From NCBI GenBank assembly GCA_023078555.1, contig CM041199.1:1550001-1614000 (forward strand): a stretch of 64,000 nt of DNA. The letters are read 5' to 3'. The DNA is from Ulva prolifera (Eukaryota; Chlorophyta; Ulvophyceae; Ulvales; Ulvaceae). The notes under the pieces are model-generated. The model ran no database searches. It had not been told where the DNA came from and worked only from the letters and a program-made list of their open reading frames with translations. Positions 25,286 to 36,749 of this stretch are shown in pieces. The first letter of the stretch is position 1; every line of letters starts with the position of its first letter. The position numbers and the translations under genes are program-made.

Positions 25286-25387
25286 CAGTGTTGGGTCATC
25301 GGGCCCGATCATATGTAACAATTCCGAATATTCAGGTCTGATTTCTGGGTGGCAGCCCTGGAAATGCTGCAAAGCGACCCAACACTG
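25286..25387 (-). mobile_element. hAT-like MITE, copy 1 (102 bp)
   Basis: Terminal inverted repeats CAGTGTTGGGTC and GACCCAACACTG. Internal GGGCCCGATCATATGTAACA and TCAGGTCTGATTTCTGGGTG blocks match the other two copies in inverted orientation. The flanking 8-mers (TACCAGAG, GTGTCCAG) no longer match, which suggests an older insertion. Confidence 0.85.
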
Positions 25388-26117
25388 GTGTCCAGGGACT
25401 CAACCTAGAGGTCTGATATGCCAGGGGGGTGGGTCATGTCTGATCTGCCTCGGGGCAGAGAAGCTTGTTGTGCACTCGCCCGCAAGGGAACTGCGACGTG
25501 CTCAACGCCAGGGGCACACAGATTACACATGCGTGGCCCCTGTCGTGGCCTAGCTAGCTCACATGCCTAGCTGCCTTGGAACCATCCTGGTTCAGGGCCT
25601 TTGTAAGATCTGACACCCCTACGCAAGTTGAAGTGCACCCGCGGCACGATCGTCGACGTCCCACAGCGACGTCTGCCGATGCATGTCCTCGGCCAGCTGC
25701 GGGCGTGGCGGCGGTGGCACCCCCCAGGAAGCTGCGCCTGTGCTGCACGACCTCTTCAATTCCGTCCTGTTCTTGCTCAAGCGGTCGCCAACCCGCGCTG
25801 CGGCTTCTGACTCCGGCCATCAATTGTCTCAAGAGATGATCAAGACGAAAGGGTGGGGGTGGGAATTGATTCGCCAGATCTGGCTGTGGCTGCCTCCCAC
25901 ACACAGCGACCACCACTGCAGTACCATGGCAGTGAACGTTCACATGCTCCATGCTGCAGGCGGGTCATATCCCCTATATGAGTGTACCTCTGCAATTCGC
26001 TGGTCTTTGCGTCGCTCATTGCTATCGGGCTGCCATCACACACGCCAGCAGTGGCGTGGCACCACGCCTAGGTAGCTATGCCACCTGCTGCAGTGGCTGC
26101 ACGGCCACACACGACAG

Positions 26118-26221
26118 CAGTGTTGGGTCGCTTTGCAGCATTTCCGGGGCTGACATCCAGAAATTAGACCTATATATATTCGGAATTGTTCTGTGTCATC
26201 GGGCCCGATGACCCAACACTG
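26118..26221 (+). mobile_element. hAT-like MITE, copy 2 (104 bp)
   Basis: Starts CAGTGTTGGGTC and ends GACCCAACACTG, with the shared interior (CATTTCCG, CCAGAAATTAGACCT, ATTCGGAATTGTT, CATCGGGCCCGATG). Flanking 8-mers CACGACAG and CATGGAAG agree at five of eight positions, so the target duplication is decayed. Confidence 0.85.
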
Positions 26222-26540
26222 CATGGAAGACACCGCTGTGCGCTGGTAACAGCTGTGGCGTGGGTGCGGCGGACCGGGTCGGTGGTTGTTACCTTGCGCT
26301 GCTTGCTGATTTCGTGGGGCTGCCCGCCCTGACGCCTTCACCCTTGTGACACAGGATGCACACGCCGCCGGAGGTGGGATGCATCACAGACCTGCTGGCC
26401 GGAGCGCTCGTGGTTGGTCGGGTCAGGTCAGTTCAGCGCTGAAACGCCAGCACGCAAGGCACTGTGGCAGTTTCCATGCAGAATGTGTACACGAGCGGGC
26501 TGCGTCGGAGGATGCCATTGGCGGCTCACACCCTCAGCGC

Positions 26541-26997
26541 CAGAGTTGCATTAGTACGTTTCGTGATAAAGTACGTTAGGCAAAAATACGCGTATGGTAC
26601 GTTGGCTCCAATCAGGGGGGGTTGAAAAGTACGCTGTATAGGCTACATTGCTGGCTTGGCGCCGGAGGCGCCAAGCCCGTGATGGCCAGACGTGGTGCCA
26701 CGGTCACTGTCATCTGTGCTTAGGCACACTATTGCAGAGAATAGTGCAATGAACTAGTAGTCAATCAGGTGATCAGGCTACTCAGGTTCATCATGCAATG
26801 CAAGGGATGTTCAAAACCTTCTTTGGCCTTGTGGCTAGAGGTGCACCACAGTGCAGAGCTCCATGGAGCTCCAGGCTCTCCGAAATCGGTTCAATCCGAA
26901 ACGTATGCGCGTACTGTACGCTGATAAAGTACGTAAGCATGCAATACGCGTATTAAACGTACCGAAATCGAAAGATACGCGTATTAATGCAACTCTG
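26541..26997. mobile_element. hAT-like non-autonomous transposon (457 bp) with perfect 8-bp target duplication
   Basis: Terminal inverted repeats CAGAGTTGCATTA and TAATGCAACTCTG bound a 457-base element. The 8-mer CTCAGCGC lies directly outside both ends (26533-26540 and 26998-27005). Both ends carry clustered subterminal TACG-containing motifs (GATAAAGTACGT occurs near each end, ATACGCGTAT at both). It has no transposase frame. An 8-bp duplication with a CAGAG terminus fits the hAT superfamily. Confidence 0.88.
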
Positions 26998-27035
26998 CTC
27001 AGCGCTGAGCTCGCTGCAGGCTGCTGCGTGCACTC

Positions 27036-27141
27036 CAGTGTTGGGTCCCTTTGCAACATTTCCATCGCTGCCACCCAGAAATTAGACCTGAATATTCGGA
27101 ATTAATTGTTACATATGATCGGGCCCGAGGACCCAACACTG
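27036..27141 (+). mobile_element. hAT-like MITE, copy 3 (106 bp) with perfect 8-bp target duplication
   Basis: Same family as 25286-25387 and 26118-26221. The 8-mer GTGCACTC flanks both ends exactly (27028-27035, 27142-27149), showing where the element inserted and that this copy is the youngest of the three. It lies only 38 bases from the right end of the 457-bp element. Confidence 0.9.
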
Positions 27142-27607
27142 GTGCACTCACATCTCAGGTCGACACATGTACATATGAATCAAATAAAAAATGATATGAT
27201 ATCAGTCCTAAAGTCTGCCTCGCGGGCTGCAACCTGCACTACTCTCCATGCATGCGTCCAGATGCACCGCCAGGATCCGAAGACCAGGCTCATCCAGCCT
27301 GGATTTTTTTTTTTTTTGACCGCCGGTGCGCGACATTTTGGACGGACATCAGCATCACACGGGTTTGAAGCGGGCCTGTGGCTATGTGGCCATGGGGTCG
27401 CATCAACGCTGCATGGCAGCCGGCGCGAGCGAAGGGCTCGATCGATTGATCAATGCGCCCCAGGCCATTGACAAATGCGGCTACTCTGTTGCCGCATTCC
27501 GGCACAAGCTGACTCTGTAGCTGCTGGAGAGATGTGATATCGCGATTACGTGGAAGGTACAGCAAATATATAATATTGACACCGGTGTCGATATTTGCTG
27601 TGGACAG

Positions 27608-27702
27608 CCCCCCCCCCCCCCCCCCCCCCCCCCGCCCACCCTAGGCCGCGCGCCCCCCCCACCCCCCCCCCCCCCCCCGCCCACCCTAGGCCGCGCACCC
27701 CG
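27608..27702. repeat. two-unit tandem repeat of poly-C plus GCCCACCCTAGGCCGCGC
   Basis: A C run of about 26 bases is followed by GCCCACCCTAGGCCGCGC. The whole arrangement is then repeated once with a C run interrupted by a single A. Proline or glycine frames here are artefacts of the repeat. Confidence 0.85.
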
Positions 27703-30302
27703 CGCGGCTTCTCAGTCACCCCCGTACCCGAACATAATTCAGCATATGCTCCGCGCATGCAAGGGAGGCGTGGCGGAGTCCTCGTACTGGCCATGCATGA
27801 TCATTAATGCGCATGCCGCTGTAGCACACTTGCAGTTGCACGCACACGGCCGCGCCATCGCAGAGCTCACACCTGCTCACACTGTGCACAATATACACTG
27901 CACCTTCAGAAGCGGCGCGCGTGTGCGAGGCACAGACCTTCACAGTCAAGTCGAACGCGCAGCTTCTTTGAAACATATACCTGTAGATAATTCCTCATGA
28001 TTCAAACACTCCAGCTGCATGTGCATCTGCAGCTCCATGTGTGTCTGTAGCGAACTGTAGTCGCTCCGCACACGGCCCTGAGACGTCATGATATCTCGGG
28101 GGTCGTCCAGCTGCAACCATGAGCAACATCGAAACACCAGCATGCGTACGCATGCATCGCCACGAGTGTGGCGCAGAATATTAATGCCACCAGCGCCAAG
28201 AAGCACAGCGGCGGATTTGTGATCAGATCTCGAGCTCCCTAGTGCCAACGCATCATGAGCTATTCCCCAGGCATTTGTTGCTCCTCGCATGGATGCCGGT
28301 TGCTGCTGGATGTTGGTTGATTTGAGTAGGTTCTCTGCGCCCGATTCGGAGTTCTTGTAAATCAATCACAACGCATCATAAGCGATTCCCCAGGCAACGG
28401 AAGCGGCGTATACTGTGCCGTAGTCATCGAAAACCAGATGGCAGCTGATCACGGATCCATCCGTCAGTGCAGCTGCGATGCATAGCGATGTAGTACAGAC
28501 GGGGTTGCCACGGATGCAGCGCCAGGGAAGCTCATGCATTACGCCTGTGCGCACGTGACGGCGTTGATGCATGTGAACCGGCCGCCGAGGGGCAGGACGC
28601 GTGAGGATGACTACGTGTGCGTGATCTGCCATATCGCTTGCTGCAGTGGCGTCCGTGCCACGTCGAACGCGCAGGCCTCGAGCTCCGAACATATAGGTTC
28701 CGCCCGCTCCGGTCCCTGCCATCACCGATATCTTCTGCATATCTCCTGCATTTTTCGGACATACAGCCACGCCACGACTGTCATCTCCACAAGCCCACCT
28801 AAAGTGTAAAGTTCGAAGGTGCGTTCGCTGCAGCTGTAGAGAGCTCCGCCATTCCCCCGCTTATCATCGCTTGCGACACCGCCAGCAGCCTCCGGGCACT
28901 GCTCGTGGCCGCGCAAAACCATTCATATGTATTTCTTCGCGGCTGTCAGGCCGTCTTGTGGTGAGATGATCGCGCAGGGCGTAGCCTGGTGGCAAATTCG
29001 TAATCGCAATCGGCTGTACACGTAGCTCGATCGCGCAGTCCAGCCAACCGGCACACAACGCGAGTAGCCCTTCTCATCAACATAGAGCCTCATGTATGAA
29101 GTGGTGGTGATGTAGTTGTTGCCCCCCCGCAGCGTTGGGTTGCTGGCCGCTCAGTGACGTGCGCCGCGGTCTAGATCTCATGCAAAATCCAAGCTCTGCC
29201 CTGGACGCACGGTGCAGGAGAAGTCGCTGCAGCTGACTCCTCTTCTCATTCGATTGCATGAATTTTGGCACAAGTGTGCTGCGTCTGTGCCACCCGCGAC
29301 GGGCTCATGTGCGCTCCAGTTGCGAGCATCGATATCGCGCTAGCTACCTCACAGGTTCGGCATGCGTTCCACGAGCACCACAATGCCTTCCAACTTGTTG
29401 CCTGAGCAGAATTGCCGTCTGTGTGCCGCATTCGACGCCAGAACGATATTGATCAACAGCTGCAGGCCGTACGCCGCACCTGTACATGTGCGCACGCGTG
29501 TGCACCATGGCCATGTGGCCACGCAAACAAGTGATTGATAACAGATACTTCCTCGGAGAATGGGAACATATCCACATATAGCAGTGCTGCATCCTGTGCT
29601 GTGCCTGCGTGCTCTAGCGAGCAGAACGACCCCGGTGTCGCAGAGCGAGTGGGCAGCGGATGAATCAGAGCTGTACACACCCTTCTCGGAACCGGTAGGC
29701 AGCTGGCCGACATGTCGCGACAGTAGCTCCTCGGCTACCGCCTTCGCAGCTCTCATGATGATGCATTGGTGAAATTTTAAGCTGCGCTTTGACATCCAGG
29801 CCCCGACAGGAGCCTTGAATGGCTGGCCATCGTCGTTACGTACATCGATGTACGATATCGTGATAGGATGGTTCGATGCGTCTAGAATCTTGGAATCCTT
29901 GCATGCAGTTCGTGGTGTCTAGCTATTCGATCACACTCACGATCCCGTGCTATGTTCAATCCCGGTCCTCGAACTCCCCGCTGGGCCACGATAACATGTT
30001 ATAACAGCATTCTGAGCTCTTGCAACATGTGGCTCTCTCGCACGCAGAAATGGCGGAGCTTCCTGCAGCAGCAGCTAGTGTAACCCTTGCACTTCCAACT
30101 CTTCTTTAGGGGTGGTTAAGATTAGTCACAGTAGCTGGCATGCAGACTAACATGGGCCTCCAGGGCTAGTAGCAAATCTTATCTGCTCCACTATACGTCT
30201 GCTTGCACATGATCATGCATGAGTACCAGCCTGTGCCGGCAACCCCGGGATATCCCCCCTCCCCATCCCCACAAATGTGGTGCCATATGCAGAGCTCACA
30301 GC

Positions 30303-31103
30303 ATGGCTCAGCAGGAACCCCCAAAGCAGCCCGGCATGGACGCCGGCCCCGGCTTCGGCGGCCCCGCGATGGCTCCTGCCGGCTCCGCCCAGTGGTCCTC
30401 CGGCCTCTTCGACTGCTTCAACGATCTCCCATCCTGCGTCATCACCTACTTCTGCGGCTGTGTCAGCCACGGCATGGTCCAGGGCCGCGTCGAGTCGAAA
30501 CCCTGGGGCGTCGACACCCTCCTCTTCATCCTCGGAGCCTACCTCTGCTGCGCGCACTGCTGGTACTTCGGCGTCAAGCGCCGCGAGAGCGTGCGCGCCA
30601 AGTATGGCCTCCCGGAGGACCCCTGCGGCGGTGTGCCACCCCACTGCCACTGATGCATGCGCCCCATGCATGAACCTCTGTGCATTCAAATGTACCGAAT
30701 GGCGCACATGCAGCGGGGGCTGCTGGTGCGCAGAGCATCTGCCTGTGCACTCAAGTTCAAGTGTGCATATCAAGACAAGACAGCCATGGCGGCTGTTTTG
30801 GCGTGTGTAGGCCGCAAAGACCTCATTTGGTGTGTTGGCTTGCACCGTCAGCCTGCCCTCCTCACCATCACACAGCCATGCACATGGCCTAATCGGCAAA
30901 ACAACGTGCTGTCGCCATTGATGCGGGCCCGTGGCGTATTGTGCTGTTTGCGCGCATGAAGCCCCCAATTCTATCTTGACGGCATGCATGCATGTGCGTG
31001 TGCAGATCTGCCGGTGAACTGCTGCTGCATGGCGTGCGCGCTGTGCCAGGAGTGGCGCGAGCTCGACCGCCGCGGGGTGCCCGGCGCTGGCGGACCCTTT
31101 TAA
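30303..31103 (+). CDS. PLAC8-family protein, short form
   Basis: Two exons, 30303-30630 and 31006-31103, give 141 residues. The intron is phase 1 with a GTGTGC donor and GTGTGCAG acceptor. After a short Pro/Gly-rich N-terminus comes the PLAC8 domain: [15 protein letters not shown], a Cys-rich hydrophobic stretch with CVSHGMV, LGAYLCCAHCWYFG, a [11 protein letters not shown] turn and, in exon 2, [16 protein letters not shown]. The CCxxxCALCQ pattern is the family hallmark. Plant relatives (cell number regulators, cadmium-resistance proteins) are plasma-membrane proteins linked to metal efflux or organ size; no specific role can be assigned here. The start codon is the first ATG in frame that gives a normal PLAC8 N-terminus; an in-frame upstream start at 30219 would add 28 residues. 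It is the paralogue of the gene at 36750-38228, with the same intron position, the same phase and the same 98-base last exon. Confidence 0.88.
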
Positions 31104-34100
31104 GCTGCCACATCTACCAACACATGCATATGCTGTCATCGACAGCGCCGCACGCCGCCGCAGCCCTGCTGCGGGTTGATGCGTGCAGGCGGACACATCA
31201 CACTGGAGAAGAGGCGCAATCGCTTCAACGCATGGGGCCGGGGGTTGGGTTGATCACGAGAGCTTGCAATTGAGCTCTCATCAGCAAGTTTGCATGCGCG
31301 CCGCAGTGCACATGCTGTGCTGTGCATGCTGCGCGGGGAGAGGTCGTCTGTACCGGCGCACCTCTGTGATCGGCGGCCGCCGCATGCACACCCGCCGCCG
31401 CGTTGCACCGCGGCCGCAGCAGCGTCCGTGCTGCGATGCTGAGCTGGCGCTGCGCTCAAGAGGCGGGGGGAAGGAGGCTATTATACTATTGCGAACACAA
31501 GTCGGGCGAGGGAGTCGAGATGATTAATGTTTGCGTGCCAGAGGCGAGATACGGGGAGGCTGGAAGCCCAGCTTTGTACTTGCAGCTGCTGCAGCTAGCC
31601 TCAGATCAACGTTTTTTATGTGGGTTGGAGAAGCGCGTGACGTTGACACATGCTGCAACGGGTCGTGGCTACAGAATAGCTAATAGAGAACTGCTGCTGC
31701 GTTGTGCTCGCAGAGCGTGGACCGCATGTTTGCGTGTGTCCACATGTTGTGATGTTGCATGCATGGCGTGCGCACCTCAGGCCCCGTGCAACAGGAACAT
31801 TCTCCAGGTGGTGCTGTCCTTCGATTCGGTGGTGCTGATTCGGTGGTGCTGTCCTTCGCTGCCAGTTCAATGAACACGCTACCTGGAACCAATATGCTGG
31901 CTGGATAGAATCAATCAAAACTGGTGTCTAGGACCTTGCAAGCGATTACAGATAATGGCCCTGCTTGCATGCACAGAGCACATCTGTACATCTGAAGTAA
32001 ATCTGAACATATACCGCATGCTGCTACTAGTGCCTGGCTGAGAAATGGATGCGTGGAGGGTTGGGGTGCCTCCAGGTTGGTCTGTGCTTGGGGAACTACT
32101 GCTGTGATATTGTTACGTTCCTTTGTTCCTCAAATTGGGCGTGATTTGTGTAGTTGCTATCCTGCCGTTCCATGGCTTTGCCTGCTTGTGGCCTCGATGC
32201 ATACAGATGGGGTTTGGTTTGGCCATGCTGTGCGGACGTGTGTTGCATTCGTTCCTACCTGCCTCCCTGACTGTGTCCGCAGTCACCACACAGAGCAGCG
32301 CCTGGCAGCTGCCAAGTGCAGAGCGCAGGCTGACCATGCGTGTGGTGTACATGGGGGCGGTGCAGAGCATCACTGGCATGCGCACCTGGAAATGTGAGCT
32401 GCTCATGTGCTACCGGGACTGCTGATGGATAATGGCATGCAAATGACGCTTGAGCTGGCTCCAGATATGGTGACCACTGCTTCCGGAGATGCTCATCCAC
32501 CAGTGTTGCGGCGGTTTGCAAGTCAGTCCAGCTGAGTTAGCCTGCGATGCTGTGCACTCCACTCACACCCACGTGCACGCCATGGGTGCTTGGCCAAAGG
32601 ATGCTTTGCCAATCAACTGCCTTCCTCTCAACGCATCCTTACGTGCCAATGAGATGCAATCTTGGTCTTGTTTTCTGCGAGTCTTGGTCGCACACACTTG
32701 GAAATGTCTGGAATGTGCATGAGCATCACGTACTTGCCATATTTTGATACCACCCCATCGGCGCAGTTGCAGATCAGCAGATAGAAAGTCGACAAAGCAC
32801 AGCGCAGGACCTGGCCTTTGAGCATAGTCCAGACATAGACTGCATTTCTGCAGCAGCTTTGACACAGTCTGCGCCGGCTCCGCCTGGGTGTCACCTGCTG
32901 TGGCCAACTCAGCGCAGCTAGGGGGGTGGGCACTCGGTCTGCATGCACGTCCACCAGAAGCGCGGGCACCTCAGAACGCTCTGGATCACGCTTTAAAGAG
33001 CTATAGACTGAGTAGAACAACCTGAATCGGTCTTAAGTATACTGGGCGAAACAGGTGTGAATGCCCAGCGAAACGAGGGGTTCTTGACCAAAAGTGCTGT
33101 TTTGCACAGCACGGCTCAAATGGCGTCAAATGGCGCCCAGCGTATGCCCATTGTGCTCGGTGGGCCGAGAACACCACGACAACACCATGATATGTGTCAC
33201 TGGTGATGATTGATAAGTCAGCTGGTTGTTGAGAGTCCGTCTGACTCGACGGCACGGGTCGCGACGACTCGTCAGCGTGGCCACGGCGAGCGACCAGCTC
33301 GCCGGGGCTGATCACCGCGATTAGGCATGTATTGCTGAATATTATGTCTGTTATCTACTCTACAAAGCATTTGTGTCAGTCGGCCGGAACAGGTTGATGA
33401 GGACACCATCCTGGCTTCGAGCTGAAAGCTCGATATCCAGACTCAACCAGCGCGATATTTACGTGTCACTTTCCGATCAGTACCTGGCCACTAGGCAAGA
33501 AGCAGTCCATTACTGGCCGTGGTCCACTGATTCTGAATTCACAAGACGGAAAGGCTGTGCTGAGGCCAAGCCTTCAGCATTGATCTGGCGTGCAGTGCAC
33601 AATGCCATGAGAGTGACGCACAACGCATGCTGCTTTGGTTTTTTCATACCATGAAGTAACAGCTTTGTCTCACTGCGGTACATCACCTGATGCATCAGAC
33701 CTATGTCTTGTGCACGTTCACAAACATGTCAGCACGCCCACATGTGCTCACACATGGAGTGGCTTGCAACAAAACATAGCTGACTCCACACCGGACGCGA
33801 CAATTGATAAGTCTCCGATTGAAAGACGCAGCAGCATCATAAGGACTCATGGCATCTACACACGTATCTTGTGTCACACAGAAGCGGTTTAATTGTCACA
33901 CAAATGGATGTTTTCGGTGTCACACGACCCGAGCAAAGTTTAGCTCGTAAATCACCCAGCCTTTGATACTGATGTGAGCAGCCAGCCATTTACTGCTCAG
34001 TCTGAGATTAGTATGTTGCTTACTGCACAATGCTTCCTGAGCCATCGAGGCAGCGCAATAGCATATACATCAGCAGGAGAGCTCAATACTTGACATCGCA

Positions 34101-34663
34101 CTTCTATGGTGCTTATTTCGTGCAGTGTAGCTTCCAAGAAGGCTGCAGGTGGTGTGCAGCGACCCATACATTTCAAAACTGCTGCTGAACCGCCCACAGC
34201 GCCACCAAATACCAAGATAACCTCGTTATGGGCCATGTATACCTATAATCATGTTCTGAGCCCAATGGGCGAGCGCTGGGCAGCGTTGGACAAAACTTGT
34301 CTTTATGCCCAGCCATGCATACGATTTTGCCGGAAAAGTGCGACTTTGCCCAGCGACTTGAAACAAAGGTATAGTGGCACCCCGGAGGCTTTAATTAGTC
34401 TGTAGACGTTCCCAGCGCTTTCCAGAGCATTGTGAGGTGCCCGCGCTCCCGGTGGACGTGAATGAGGGCTGAGTGCCAGCTGTTTGCTGCCTCGGTCAGC
34501 AATAGGGCTAGCCGACAAGGGTACCGCTGATTCAAATCAACATCTCAAGGTAGTATTTTTTTAACCCTCTGCGGATACAGTGTAACTGAAGACCCCATTC
34601 TAGCGCTCAAGCAACGTTTGAGGCAGGGCTGCCGTGGGCTGCCCGCATCGCGCACCAATAATT

Positions 34664-34734
34664 ATGCCAGATCATACGTGTCTTCAGACCCCTTCAGGGG
34701 TGTGGGACCGTGTATGATGTGGCAGATCTGGCAT
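34664..34734. repeat. 71-base imperfect hairpin
   Basis: Outer arms ATGCCAGATC and GATCTGGCAT are exact complements. Inner ATCATACGTGTC pairs loosely with GACCGTGTATGAT, and the tip is ACCCCTTCAGGGGT. It could be a small fold-back transposon remnant or an RNA hairpin. Confidence 0.6.
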
Positions 34735-36495
34735 TGACGTCACCAACTCTCTTGCTGCAAAGGGCGTTTGCCTGCGCGTTCGCTCGCTGCTGGCCTGAAT
34801 CGTCCGTGGTGCTGATGCCGGAACCGTTCAACTCTAACAACGGTCTTCCAGAAACATCAGTTTAGCATGATGCCTCTACCCAGCAGCGTTTTGGGGCCCA
34901 CGTAGCTATGTCTCAGCTGAAGGCTGCCTGTGCAAGATCGGTATTCCTTTCGGAAGTTCCGAATCGGAACTATGCATGCATTCATGCCCACCAACACTCC
35001 TCACGCGGCTTGGACAGGTGTCAGCCCGAACTCATGCTATCCCGATCTCGTGCGTAAAAATAGCCACTTCCAAGCACGCTACATATGATTAGGCGCTCAC
35101 GAGGGCTCGTCTCATATTATGAATCGTATCCCGGGCTCTCATCGTGGCAACATCAGAAGGTGTGCGCCTTCGCATCTTGTAACTTCATCGATATCACTGC
35201 GAGATAGCCAATATCTATCGCCCCGACATCGGCCTGCTTGTCGAGCATGTCCCACCCGAAACGCCTGCGATTGCTCGAATCACAAGTGTGATGCTTTTAA
35301 TAGATTGATAGCTGCTCTGAGAGTGTGTGGACATATGCCCGCTGCATGCTTCAGCGCCGAGCGCTTCGTCTCGCTACACCTGACCTCACGCAACAAGCAT
35401 GTCGCTGCAGCTGGTTTGATCATCCGCGTTATACATTTCAATATGCGATAGCTCTATATATGCCAATTTGCGATAGCGGCCCTGCCAGGCGGGGACCGCG
35501 GATGCGCGAAGGCCTGCATGCATGCAAACGTTCTCTCAACAGCGCTTCAGCGCCAGAATTAACCTCCGGCCAACGTCGTCTCACTCACAGCAGAGAACTA
35601 CGAAGTCGTAGCTGGCTTGTTAGCCGCTGCAGCCCTGTGTTAACAATCCCGAGTCTCGCAGCGCGCTAGTACGTCGCAGCCACGAAGACGCACGTTAGTC
35701 ATATCTGTGCTACGAGATACACGACATCAAGAGCTCCGTCTCGCTAGACGCGCTGCATGCCGACAACGCTGTCCTAGCTGGCTCGTCGCTGTCGTGACCT
35801 TGACTTGCCGTCTGGATGCACTGCGGCGTGTTCGATGCTCTGGAGGTGTCATGACAGAGCCAATGCAGTGCATACAGCTGTAGTGCCAGTGCCGCTCGCG
35901 ATCGATGGCTCGGTAGCTGCGTCATGTGAACGAGCAAGCTCAACTCGGACTGGCAACGTGCCCAGCTGAATTCATTCCAGTGCTTCGTTGACACACACGG
36001 TCCAGCATGTTGCTCGCGGTGCTGCCTGCCTTGCTTGCTTTCAAGTTGTCCTCGTAACACACGTTCCAGCATCAGGAGCAGTTGACAGCGTATGGCCAGC
36101 GCGGTCTCACCGTCACCCGAGGCCACCATGCATGGCAGTCTGGAGCAGAGCCACAGTCTGGAGCCCCAGGCCTCGAGTCCAGTCGAGTCTGTGCACAGGG
36201 CAGCTGCTCATGTGGTCCCCCCTGTGGTCCCACTGCAGCATCGTACTTGCAAACTTTTGAATTTGCCATCCTCTCCAGTCGACCGTGCACTGCCGCTTAA
36301 CATCTTGTCGATTGTTAACCATCATCACCTGCGCAGGCGCCTGGCCGGTGCACCGCATTCGGCGGGAGACCTGCTCGCGGGTGGCCAGCGCTGCACATGT
36401 GCTTTGCATCGATGTCGCATGCAGCCAGCCGCGGAAACGGCACCCACCCACTGGCATGGCTGCAGGCTCCGAGTCGGTGTGCATGTCTACATGTT

Positions 36496-36590
36496 CGGCA
36501 TGTGCTTCCGCTTATTCGGACTTGTCAATATCCTCCCGATGTCGACATACGGCTGAGTAAATCCAGACCCACTTTAAATTTACTTATAAG
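36496..36590 (+). repeat. dispersed TTTAC-tailed repeat, copy 5
   Basis: CGGCATGTG, TTATTCGGACTTGTCAATATCC, ATACGGCTGAGTAAATCCAG and a diverged ACTTTAAATTTACTT tail. It ends about 160 bases before the start codon of the second PLAC8 gene. Confidence 0.7.
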
Positions 36591-36749
36591 TAATAGTTAT
36601 AACTACACATGTACAGCTAGCTACACCCTCACATAGCTACAGCTGTAGCGCTAGCCTGCTGCAACCCGTCAGCTCACGCAGCGCCTGTGCCTGCAGCTGC
36701 CGTGTGAATAGCACCTCAAGAGGCTCCTAGCAACGAGCGTGCCGCAGCG

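Larger units (their letters stand above)
15678..30302. other. long gene-poor, repeat-bearing interval
   Basis: No gene could be assembled in these 14.6 kb. The interval should hold the missing first exon(s) of the kinase near its left end. It contains an 11-bp tandem repeat (22359-22413), a TTTAC-tailed repeat (22621-22668), a 25-base direct repeat (24247-24271, 24342-24376), four hAT-like non-autonomous elements (25286-27141) and poly-C tracts (27608-27702). Coding-like minus-strand fragments occur at 17893-18420 (a possible signal-peptide start, MRCGPAYGLLACLALTGLAE) and between about 27950 and 29800. Plus-strand frames at 22075-22305 and 22302-22565 are weaker. Confidence 0.5.
31104..36749. 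other. gene-poor interval between the PLAC8 paralogues
   Basis: No gene could be supported. Minus-strand frames at 32563-33020, 33001-33315, 33510-33695 and 33997-34236 have protein-like composition and share a strand, so a decayed or low-GC gene is possible. A hairpin lies at 34664-34734, and one TTTAC-tailed repeat just before the second PLAC8 gene. Confidence 0.5.

Noticed and set aside
27605-27800. Proline- or glycine-rich small proteins near the poly-C tracts
   Set aside because: The composition is entirely explained by the homopolymer runs.
30213-31196. Minus-strand open frame of 327 codons
   Set aside because: Antisense of the first PLAC8 gene, whose Cys motifs and paralogue show the true strand.
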